Both the position numbers and the translations under genes were made by a program. 6,656 nt of DNA, from contig CANQMC010000068.1 in NCBI GenBank assembly GCA_947624855.1, forward strand, positions 1-6,656, read 5' to 3'. Source of the DNA: an uncultured Bacilli bacterium (lineage in GTDB: Bacteria > Bacillota_I > Bacilli_A > RF39 > UBA660). The notes beneath the pieces were generated by a model that saw only the letters and a program-made list of their open reading frames with translations, did no database searches and was not told the origin of the DNA. Numbering within the stretch: the stretch's first letter is position 1; the number at the start of each line of letters is the position of its first letter. Shown here one piece after another: positions 1 through 4,656 of this stretch.

Positions 1-641
1 TTATTTACTGTTCCTCTATATACATAACTTATTCCTTGATCATCTTGGGTTGTGTATATTCCTGAATCACTCATTGTACAATTATTTTTATTATGTCCAG
101 AACTATTTGTTCCATTATCACACGCTGGGCCCGTTATTGTTGTTGGCATTGCTTTTGGACTTGAAGCTTGTGCTATTTGCAATCCTGTTTTCCCTGTTAC
201 TATATCTAAATATATATAACATCTTGTTCCTTTTTTAACTTTATCTACAGATATTTTTCCAGCTTTATATTCTATTACTATATTTGAATCTGTTACATCA
301 GCTGTTCCATCATCCATTGTACAATATGAATTGGCTGTATTTAATTTATATCCACTTGTTGGTACTTCTGTTGTTGGTTCTAGTGTATAACAAGCATCAT
401 TTTTTTCTGTACACCCTCCTTTTGTTCTTTGTTTATGTACTTCCATTATTTTTAATTCTGTTTTTCTTATTCTTACTACCCCTTCTGCAAATGGTATTAT
501 TTGTTCATATGTATAATTTGCTTTACTTCCTTTTAGTATTACTACACTTCCTATTGCTACTATTACTACTAATCCTATAAATATTTTTTTAAAGTTAAAA
601 CCTTTATGTAAAGTCTCAAACTTAATATTTTCTTTTTTCAT
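1..641 (-). CDS. Membrane-anchored Cys-containing surface protein, 3' end missing
   Basis: The reading frame starts at ATG 641-639 behind an AAGGAG ribosome binding site and stays open to the window edge, giving 213 complete codons with the C-terminus missing. Residues 1-19 are basic, residues about 20-37 form one hydrophobic segment (FIGLVVIVAI followed by GSVVIL), and the rest is polar and Thr/Asn/Gly-rich. There is no lipobox or clear signal-peptidase site, so a single-pass protein with the C-terminal part outside is likely. Six cysteines (C77, C84, C107, C141, C174, C188) lie in the outer part and could form disulfides. Two related segments, YCTMDDG (106-112) and NCTMSDSG (187-194), hint at an internal repeat. 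The tail SYVYRGTVN resembles, from memory, a motif of large surface proteins of uncultured gut Firmicutes that continues into a WR-I-RI-like segment; this is inference. Function is unknown; attachment or cell-surface display is the reasonable guess. The gene follows thrS but has its own promoter and a thrS terminator before it, so it is probably a separate unit. Confidence 0.8.
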   Translation of the reverse strand, partial: MKKENIKFETLHKGFNFKKIFIGLVVIVAIGSVVILKGSKANYTYEQIIPFAEGVVRIRKTELKIMEVHKQRTKGGCTEKNDACYTLEPTTEVPTSGYKLNTANSYCTMDDGTADVTDSNIVIEYKAGKISVDKVKKGTRCYIYLDIVTGKTGLQIAQASSPKAMPTTITGPACDNGTNSSGHNKNNCTMSDSGIYTTQDDQGISYVYRGTVN

Positions 642-710
642 AATATTATCTCTCCTTTATTGCTCTTTATTATATAATAATAAAAATTTATTTTCATTAG
701 ATTCGACAAA

Positions 711-726
711 AGATATCAAAATATCT
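711..726. repeat. Short perfect inverted repeat in leader of the surface protein gene
   Basis: AGATAT-CAAA-ATATCT is a perfect 6-bp dyad with a 4-base spacer. It lies between the proposed promoter (753-781) and the start codon of the surface protein gene, so it could be an operator or a weak hairpin in the roughly 105-base leader. The surrounding DNA is almost all A and T, so it may be chance. Confidence 0.3.
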
Positions 727-752
727 CATATATTTATCTAACATATATTTAT

Positions 753-781
753 AATATACAATAATAATTATAAAAATTCAA
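753..781 (-). promoter_or_regulatory. Sigma-A-type promoter for the surface protein gene
   Basis: On the minus strand TTGAAT (781-776) is followed after exactly 17 bases by TATATT (758-753). This would give a leader of about 105 bases before the ATG at 641. A second TATAAT nearer the gene has a poorer -35 partner. In DNA this AT-rich -10-like sequences are common, so confidence rests on the -35 match and spacing. Confidence 0.5.
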
Positions 782-814
782 GTATTTTGTGATTATTTTT
801 AACATTTTTAGATT

Positions 815-835
815 AAAAAAAAAGTACTAAGTACT
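815..835 (-). terminator. Intrinsic terminator after thrS
   Basis: In the minus-strand RNA AGUAC-UUA-GUACU (835-823) forms a 5-bp stem with a 3-base loop, followed by an unbroken run of U to position 815. The first stem arm overlaps the thrS stop codon (TAG, 836-834). The stem is short, but the U run is long and the position is right. It separates thrS from the downstream surface protein gene. Confidence 0.6.
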
Positions 836-2588
836 AATTTTTGTTTTTTATTTCATCTAATATTTTATTTATAAATTCTTCTTTTTGGATGGTTATTGTT
901 TCTTCGGTTTGACATTTACGATAACTTATGGTGTTATTTTCTATTTCTTTATTACCAATAATTATCGCATAAGGAATTTTTTTCATTACACTTTCACGCA
1001 TTTTATAGCTTAGTTTTTCTTCACGGTCATCTAAGTTTGTTCGAATATTTAAATCTTTTAATTCTTGATATAATTTTTCAGCATATTCTAAATGATATTC
1101 ATTATTTACAGGAATTATATTAATTTGAACTGGGGATAACCATAAAGGAAGTAAACCTTTTGTTTCTTCTAAATAATACGCTATAAAACGATCTAAACTA
1201 CCAAATATAGCTCGATGAAGAACTACTGGAGTTTTTTTGGTACCATCTTTATCAATATAATTTAAATCAAATTTCATTGGTAAACAGAAGTCTAATTGAC
1301 AGGTTGATAAAGTATATTCATTACCAACTGCTGGTTTTACTTGAACATCTAATTTAGGTCCATAAAAAGCAGCTTCACCAATTTTTTCAACATATTCTAA
1401 ACCAATATTATCTAATACTTTTCTTAAAGTATCTTCAGCATGATTCCACATTTCATCATCTGGATAATATTTAACTTTATCTTCAGGATCTCTTAAAGAT
1501 AATTCAAAACGATAATTAGTAATATTTAGTTCTTTATAAACATCTAATATTAAATTAACTACTGAAGAAAATTCAGATTCTATTTGTTCATTAGTTACAA
1601 ATAAATGAGCATCATTTTGACAAAATGTTCGAACTCTTTCAATTCCTTTTAAAGCTCCACTTGCTTCATAACGAGAATCTCTAGCTATTTCACCAATACG
1701 AATTGGTAAATCTCGATAAGAATGGATTTTATTAGCATAAATCATCATATGATGAGGACAATTCATTGGTCTTAAAACAAATTCTTCTCCTTCTACTTCC
1801 ATTTTAGGAAACATATTTTCTTGATAATGATCCCAATGGCCAGATTTTTTATAAAGTTCAACATTTCCTAAAGGAGGAGTTAAAACATGTTTATAGCCTA
1901 ATTTTTTTTCTTTATCTTTGATATAATTTTCTAATTCTTCCCATATTATATAACCATTAGGTAAATACATAGGTAAACCTTTACCTACTAAATCATTAGT
2001 CATAAATATTTCTAAAGTTGAACCAAGTTTACGATGATCTCTTTGTTTAGCTTCTTCAAGTTCTTGTAAGTAAGAATCTAATTCTTCACTAGTTGGAAAG
2101 CATATACCATAAATTCTTTGTAATACTTTATTATTAACATCACCTTTCCAATAAGCTCCACTTACTTTTAATAATTTGAAATTTTTAAGTTCTTTTACAC
2201 TTTCAACGTGTGGTCCCCGACAAAGATCTGTAAAATCGCCTTGAGTATAACAAGAAATTACTGTATCTTCTTCATTCATTCTAGTAATTAAGTCTATTTT
2301 ATATTCATCATTTTTAAATTTTTCTAAAGCTTCTTTTTTGGTTAATTCTTGTCTTATGATTCTTTTACCATCTTTGGCTAATTTTTTCATTTCTTTTTCA
2401 ATCGCTGGTAAATCATCTAATGTTAGTGTTTTATTTCCTAAATCAATATCATAATAAAAACCATCTTCAATAACTGGACCTACCCAAAATTTAGCTTCGG
2501 GATATATATGTTTTACTGCTTGAGCCAATAAATGGGCACAACTATGATTTAAAATACTTAATTGAGCATCTTCTTTTATATTTAGCAT
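834..2588 (-). CDS. thrS: Threonine--tRNA ligase lacking the TGS domain
   Basis: Threonyl-tRNA synthetase is a cytoplasmic class II enzyme that attaches Thr to tRNA-Thr. The 584 residues hold the N2 editing domain (about 10-185), with HxxxH H15/H19 and the CRGPH motif C123/H127; the catalytic core (about 195-480); and the anticodon-binding domain (about 483-584, PVQINIIPV to the end). The catalytic zinc ligands are C277 (MNCPHH), H328 (NDAH) and H458 (LHRA). Motif 2 is at R306-E308 with the following RVRTF, and motif 3 is near GSLDRF (463-468). Bacterial ThrRS is usually about 640 residues; the roughly 60 missing here correspond to the N-terminal TGS (N1) domain. The start is firm: ATG 2588 has AGAGG at 2601-2597, and an in-frame TAG at 2606-2604 forbids an upstream extension. 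The stop of orf107 lies one base before the ATG, so translation is probably coupled. Expression should be controlled by the upstream T-box. Identity is certain; how it compensates for the missing domain is not visible. Confidence 0.97.
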   Translation of the reverse strand: MLNIKEDAQLSILNHSCAHLLAQAVKHIYPEAKFWVGPVIEDGFYYDIDLGNKTLTLDDLPAIEKEMKKLAKDGKRIIRQELTKKEALEKFKNDEYKIDLITRMNEEDTVISCYTQGDFTDLCRGPHVESVKELKNFKLLKVSGAYWKGDVNNKVLQRIYGICFPTSEELDSYLQELEEAKQRDHRKLGSTLEIFMTNDLVGKGLPMYLPNGYIIWEELENYIKDKEKKLGYKHVLTPPLGNVELYKKSGHWDHYQENMFPKMEVEGEEFVLRPMNCPHHMMIYANKIHSYRDLPIRIGEIARDSRYEASGALKGIERVRTFCQNDAHLFVTNEQIESEFSSVVNLILDVYKELNITNYRFELSLRDPEDKVKYYPDDEMWNHAEDTLRKVLDNIGLEYVEKIGEAAFYGPKLDVQVKPAVGNEYTLSTCQLDFCLPMKFDLNYIDKDGTKKTPVVLHRAIFGSLDRFIAYYLEETKGLLPLWLSPVQINIIPVNNEYHLEYAEKLYQELKDLNIRTNLDDREEKLSYKMRESVMKKIPYAIIIGNKEIENNTISYRKCQTEETITIQKEEFINKILDEIKNKN

Positions 2589-2589
2589 T

Positions 2590-2913
2590 TTATCTACCTC
2601 TTTCTACTAATTCAAATGAATAATCTATTAAATCTTTTCGGACATAATTTAATAATTCATTTAATGTTTCACCTTTTAAATAATATTTTATATTGTTTAA
2701 AACAAAATAAGTTTTTTTAATTAAATCTTTTTGACTTAAAGTATTAATATCAAATTCTTTTAATTGTTTACTTTTAGTTTTTTTTATAATTTTTTGATAT
2801 TCATTAGATATATATTCTCGAATATTTAAGCTTTTATTTTTAAGATCTTCGGGTAATATATTATCAAAATAAAATAAACACGCTATAAGATCTACACAGT
2901 AAACATTTGCCAT
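2590..2913 (-). CDS. Unrecognised 107-residue protein coupled to thrS
   Basis: I do not recognise this protein. It starts at ATG 2913 with GGAGG at 2923-2919 and a 5-base spacer, and ends one base before thrS. An upstream in-frame ATG at 2973 must be rejected because it lies inside the T-box antiterminator, and its extra 20 residues would be translated riboswitch and terminator. The protein starts MANVYCVDLIACLFYFDNIL, mildly hydrophobic with C6 and C12, then is Lys-rich (about 25-55) and ends in apparently helical segments (59-80, 83-104). No signal peptide or definite membrane span is seen, so it is probably cytoplasmic. It does not look like a TGS domain, which is a small beta-grasp fold; this one appears all-alpha. 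Being between a threonine T-box and thrS, it should be made only when charged tRNA-Thr is low. Inference: it may assist ThrRS, for instance in tRNA binding, or be a lineage-specific passenger. Confidence 0.8.
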   Translation of the reverse strand: MANVYCVDLIACLFYFDNILPEDLKNKSLNIREYISNEYQKIIKKTKSKQLKEFDINTLSQKDLIKKTYFVLNNIKYYLKGETLNELLNYVRKDLIDYSFELVERGR

Positions 2914-2925
2914 AAACACCTCCAT

Positions 2926-2967
2926 AAAAAGAAAAACCCCAAAACTGCCCAGGAGCAAATTCTGCGG
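2926..2967 (-). terminator. Regulated terminator of the thrS T-box
   Basis: In the RNA, CCGCAGAAUU (2967-2958) can pair, with one mismatch and G-U pairs, with AGUUUUGGGG (2946-2937), followed by U-rich UUUUUCUUUUU (2936-2926). The 5' arm takes bases needed for the antiterminator (ACC of the bulge and GCA), so the two structures exclude each other as in known T-boxes. It sits just before the ribosome binding site of orf107. Confidence 0.75.
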
Positions 2968-3128
2968 TACCATCCTTTATATTACTTTATGAATTTATAA
3001 CGCAATTCAAACGGAGAGTATTAATCTCACTTTAAAAGGAGTAATTTATAAATTTGTTTATTAGTTTCCACCAACCACTAATTCTCTATTAAACTAGATT
3101 TATAAATCATGTCTTTTAATTAACGCTT
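2926..3128 (-). promoter_or_regulatory. Threonine T-box riboswitch leader for orf107-thrS
   Basis: A T-box leader senses uncharged tRNA and prevents termination. Stem I folds from visible complementarity: base helix TTAAAAG (3119-3113) with CTTTTAA (3038-3032); a specifier loop ACATG (3112-3108) opposite TACTC (3043-3039); a 10-bp helix of ATTTATAAAT on both arms (3107-3098 and 3053-3044); GTTT/AAAC; a conserved AGAGAA bulge (3087-3082); and a distal hairpin with loop GGTTGGTGGAA (3076-3066). The specifier loop contains ACU (3042-3040), a Thr codon, agreeing with thrS downstream. A small stem GAGA/TCTC (3028-3025 and 3017-3014) follows. The antiterminator is textbook: AGGA (2976-2973), bulge UGGUACC (2972-2966), GCA/UGC and UCCU (2954-2951). 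U at 2969 predicts a tRNA discriminator base A. Starvation for Thr should switch on both genes. Confidence 0.93.
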
Positions 3129-3134
3129 TAGTTA

Positions 3135-3163
3135 AGTATACCATAAACTTAAATTATCTACAA
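3135..3163 (-). promoter_or_regulatory. Promoter of the T-box/thrS operon
   Basis: TTGTAG (3163-3158) and TATACT (3140-3135) on the minus strand are separated by exactly 17 bases. The predicted start is near 3128, just ahead of the Stem I base helix, which supports the call. The -35 begins right after the stop codon of the upstream transglutaminase-like gene. A 9-base direct repeat CTTAAATTA lies in this region on the plus strand. Confidence 0.75.
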
Positions 3164-3165
3164 GC

Positions 3166-3690
3166 TTAAATTAGGATATTTTCACCATTTTCACAATGCT
3201 TATAGAAGTCTTTTAGTCCAATGTGATATTTAGGTTTTTTGTATTTATAAACGCATAAATAATCTTCATCCATAAATCTTATATTATTAAGTTTAGTAAA
3301 TTTTGCTCGAATGTCAGTTAGTAAATCATATAAACTCATATATTCATGAATGCCTCTAAACTTATTCCACGTATACTCAAACCAATAAAATTTTTCTTGT
3401 TCTTCATACACTATAAAAGTATGTGCATAAATTTTTTTACTGTCGTAATAAATCATAAAATAGGAATTAAACTTTTTATTTAAGTTTTTAAAATATGTCC
3501 TTTCTAATTCAACTAAGTCAAAAGCTGTTCCTACTTTATTTTCTAATACTTCTTCAGGACTTGAAAGTATATACTTTCTTTTAAATCCTTTATCGGCGTC
3601 TTTATAAACATTTTTGTCTATATCACACCAACCATACTCGATACCTTCTAGGGTATTTAAAATATCTTTTACTTCATTAACTTTTTCCAT
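3166..3690 (-). CDS. Transglutaminase-like protein, probable catalytic Cys lost
   Basis: This 174-residue protein resembles small bacterial transglutaminase/papain-fold proteins. The pattern GTAFDLVELER (54-64) followed by YAHTFIVYEE (88-97), WFEYTW (103-108) and GIHEY (113-117) matches, from memory, a family in which the first block reads G-x-C-W/F-D-x-VELER and the Cys, the His of the HTF block and a later acidic residue form the catalytic triad. Here the Cys position is A56, encoded GCT, while H90 and E105 remain, so it may be a non-catalytic relative; this is inference from a remembered pattern. There is no signal peptide, so it is probably cytoplasmic. The start chosen is ATG 3690, with GGTGG at 3700-3696 as ribosome binding site; a GTG three codons upstream (3699) lies within that site and is less likely. 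The gene has its own promoter and a terminator before it, so it is a single-gene unit. Its role is unknown. Confidence 0.75.
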   Translation of the reverse strand: MEKVNEVKDILNTLEGIEYGWCDIDKNVYKDADKGFKRKYILSSPEEVLENKVGTAFDLVELERTYFKNLNKKFNSYFMIYYDSKKIYAHTFIVYEEQEKFYWFEYTWNKFRGIHEYMSLYDLLTDIRAKFTKLNNIRFMDEDYLCVYKYKKPKYHIGLKDFYKHCENGENILI

Positions 3691-3708
3691 GTGCTCCACC
3701 TAATGCTT

Positions 3709-3738
3709 ATTATAACAAAAAACTACCCCATTTGGCAA
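3709..3738 (-). promoter_or_regulatory. Promoter of the transglutaminase-like gene
   Basis: TTGCCA (3738-3733) and TATAAT (3714-3709) on the minus strand have an 18-base spacer. Five of six -35 bases and all -10 bases match consensus. The start would be near 3702, so the ribosome binding site at 3700-3696 is almost at the 5' end of the mRNA. The -35 lies inside the hairpin of the spoVIF-like gene's terminator. Confidence 0.7.
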
Positions 3739-3747
3739 TGAAAAGTT
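3717..3747 (-). terminator. Intrinsic terminator after the spoVIF-like gene
   Basis: Minus-strand RNA from 3747: AACU-UUUC-AUU, loop GCCA, then AAU-GGGG-(U)-AGUU and a run of U to 3717. The stem is about 11 bp with three G-U pairs and one bulged base. It begins directly after the TAA stop at 3750-3748. Confidence 0.7.
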
Positions 3748-3987
3748 TTAAAACATTTTATCAACATTGTTTGGAACGTCTTCATTTACGACTTTTTTTA
3801 TGATTTTTTCTTTAAATTCTTTATTAACTTTTCGGCCTGTCATCTTACTTAAAGTATCAATTACTTCACTTAAAGTGGCCTCATCTTTCATATTTCCTTT
3901 TTGTAATTTTTCAGCAAGAGACACTATCGTATTTTTATCTACTTTAGTTTTTTTCTCTACTTTTTTAAAGAATGAATCATCTAACAT
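3748..3987 (-). CDS. SpoVIF-like small sporulation protein
   Basis: The 79-residue protein resembles stage VI sporulation protein F of Bacillus, a small spore-coat-associated protein needed late in spore formation. The resemblance is in the opening FFKKVEKKTKVDKNTI (6-21), then LAEKLQKGNMKDEATLSEVI (24-43), and a basic GRKVNKEFKEKIIKKV (51-66), which follow the family pattern as I recall it (FF-x-x-EKKTGV, L-x-x-x-NFKDE, K-x-x-E-x-KIV). It is predicted helical, highly charged and soluble. The start ATG 3987 follows a strong AGGAGG with a 9-base spacer. It lies 48 bases after the XRE repressor gene on the same strand with no promoter I could find between, so the two are probably co-transcribed; a terminator follows at once. 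Sporulation function in this organism is inferred, since no other spore gene is in the window; a small regulatory or coat-related role is also possible. Confidence 0.65.
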   Translation of the reverse strand: MLDDSFFKKVEKKTKVDKNTIVSLAEKLQKGNMKDEATLSEVIDTLSKMTGRKVNKEFKEKIIKKVVNEDVPNNVDKMF

Positions 3988-4035
3988 AAAAAAATTCCTC
4001 CTAACAATAATATATGCTAGAAAGAATAATTTGTT

Positions 4036-4254
4036 TTATTCATAATAATCGAAAAATAAATCATCGGGTTTTAAATCAAATACTTGAGCAATTTTTAAAG
4101 CTAAATCATAATATAATCTACGATTGCCATTTTCAATTTGCCAATAGTATGCTTTACATATTCCTACTTTGTTTGCCACCATTTCATATGACATATTTTT
4201 CTCTTTGCGTAAATTTTGTAATTTAAAATTTACATTGGTACTACTTTTTGCCAT
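4036..4254 (-). CDS. XRE-family helix-turn-helix regulator (72 residues)
   Basis: A single Cro/C1-type DNA-binding domain fills this protein. Residues about 10-66 follow the HTH_3 pattern: the first helix FKLQNLRKEKN, the turn pair MSYEMVANKVGI (21-32) and recognition helix CKAYYWQIENGNRR (33-46), then LALKIAQVFDLKPDDLF (51-67). No other domain is present, so it probably acts as a dimeric repressor. The start is ATG 4254, preceded by GGAGG and four A bases; an ATG ten codons upstream (4284) lies in the promoter and has no ribosome binding site. It is divergent from a second XRE gene and probably co-transcribed with the spoVIF-like gene downstream. Autoregulation through the shared intergenic region is likely, as is usual for such pairs, but not shown. 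Confidence 0.88.
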   Translation of the reverse strand: MAKSSTNVNFKLQNLRKEKNMSYEMVANKVGICKAYYWQIENGNRRLYYDLALKIAQVFDLKPDDLFFDYYE

Positions 4255-4272
4255 TTTTCCTCCATAAGTTAT

Positions 4273-4301
4273 ATAATATACCAAAAATTTTAAAATGTCA
4301 A
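4273..4301 (-). promoter_or_regulatory. Promoter of the XRE-spoVIF operon
   Basis: Minus-strand TTGACA (4301-4296), a perfect -35, is followed after 17 bases by TATTAT (4278-4273). An imperfect dyad CAAAAATTT (4282-4290) / AAATTTTG (4300-4307) spans the -35. The leader to ATG 4254 is short, about 12 bases. Confidence 0.75.
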
Positions 4302-4319
4302 ATTTTGTGTCGCTATAAT
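4291..4319 (+). promoter_or_regulatory. Promoter of the plus-strand XRE gene
   Basis: A perfect TATAAT lies at 4314-4319. The -35 position at 17-base spacing (4291-4296, TAAAAT) is poor, suggesting a weak or activated promoter. It overlaps the -35 of the opposite promoter, so RNA polymerase or a repressor at one should affect the other. Confidence 0.5.
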
Positions 4320-4330
4320 GTGGTAGACAT
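4295..4330. promoter_or_regulatory. Candidate XRE operator sites between the divergent genes
   Basis: TGTC occurs at 4296-4299 and 4308-4311 and its complement GACA at 4326-4329; the outer copies extend to ATGTC and GACAT. They cover the -35 of the leftward and the -10 of the rightward promoter, where an operator would be expected. The repeats are only 4-5 bases, so this is a hint. Confidence 0.3.
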
Positions 4331-4371
4331 TAAGTTTAATTATCAATAATATTAAGTATGAGGAGAGAAAT

Positions 4372-4635
4372 ATGGAATTAAAAAAGATTATTGGCATAAA
4401 TTTAAAATATTATCGATATCAAAAAGGTGAAAGCCAAGATAAATTTTATTCATCACTAAATCTTCCGATTAAATATTTAGCAAGTGTTGAACGAGGTAAA
4501 GAAAATATTTCTTTAGAATATATTGAAGATATTGCTAAAAAATTAAATATAAGTACGGAAGAATTAATATCGTTTAATCCAGAACATATAATTAAGAAAA
4601 AAAGAATTGATGAAAAAATTAAAGTAAAAAAATAG
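4372..4635 (+). CDS. XRE-family helix-turn-helix regulator (87 residues)
   Basis: The only plus-strand gene recognised. Residues about 6-66 form a Cro/C1-like domain: IIGINLKYYRYQKGESQ, the turn helices QDKFYSSLNLPIKYLASVERG (22-42), then ISLEYIEDIAKKLNISTEELI (46-66). A basic tail (KKKRIDEKIKVKK) follows and may strengthen DNA binding. The start ATG 4372 follows GAGGAGAG with a short spacer. It shares no obvious close identity with the opposite XRE protein beyond the fold, so this is not a simple duplication. The gene is divergent from the XRE-spoVIF operon and convergent with der, with the stop codon built into a bidirectional terminator. Likely role: transcription regulator of itself and its divergent neighbour; targets are unknown. 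Confidence 0.85.
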   Translation: MELKKIIGINLKYYRYQKGESQDKFYSSLNLPIKYLASVERGKENISLEYIEDIAKKLNISTEELISFNPEHIIKKKRIDEKIKVKK

Positions 4636-4656
4636 CTCCTTATTAGGAAGCTTTTT
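4634..4656. terminator. Bidirectional intrinsic terminator shared by XRE gene and der
   Basis: AGCT-CCT (4634-4640), loop TATT, AGG-(A)-AGCT (4645-4652) forms a 7-bp stem with one bulged A. On the plus strand it runs into T at 4652-4656; on the minus strand it is followed by a run of T (complement of A at 4626-4632). The stop codons of both convergent genes (TAG 4633-4635 and TAA 4645-4643) are inside the hairpin. Confidence 0.75.

Noticed and set aside
50..580. Plus-strand frames 50-238 and 284-580 rich in Leu/Phe, looking like membrane proteins
   Set aside because: They are antisense to the partial surface protein gene, which has a strong ribosome binding site and sensible composition. Leu/Phe runs are what the complement of an A-rich gene gives.
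642..833. Hidden small gene or RNA in the AT-rich gap between thrS and the surface protein gene
   Set aside because: Stops are frequent in the frames I read and I saw no ribosome binding site. The content is explained by a terminator, a promoter and a leader.
2590..2913. orf107 as a split-off TGS domain of ThrRS
   Set aside because: TGS is a small beta-strand-rich fold with a typical PDG-like turn. This protein looks helical and Lys-rich with no such pattern. A functional substitute remains possible, but not a displaced TGS.
3767..4226. Plus-strand frames 3767-4045 and 4014-4226
   Set aside because: Antisense shadows of the spoVIF-like and XRE genes; no ribosome binding site and no recognisable domain.
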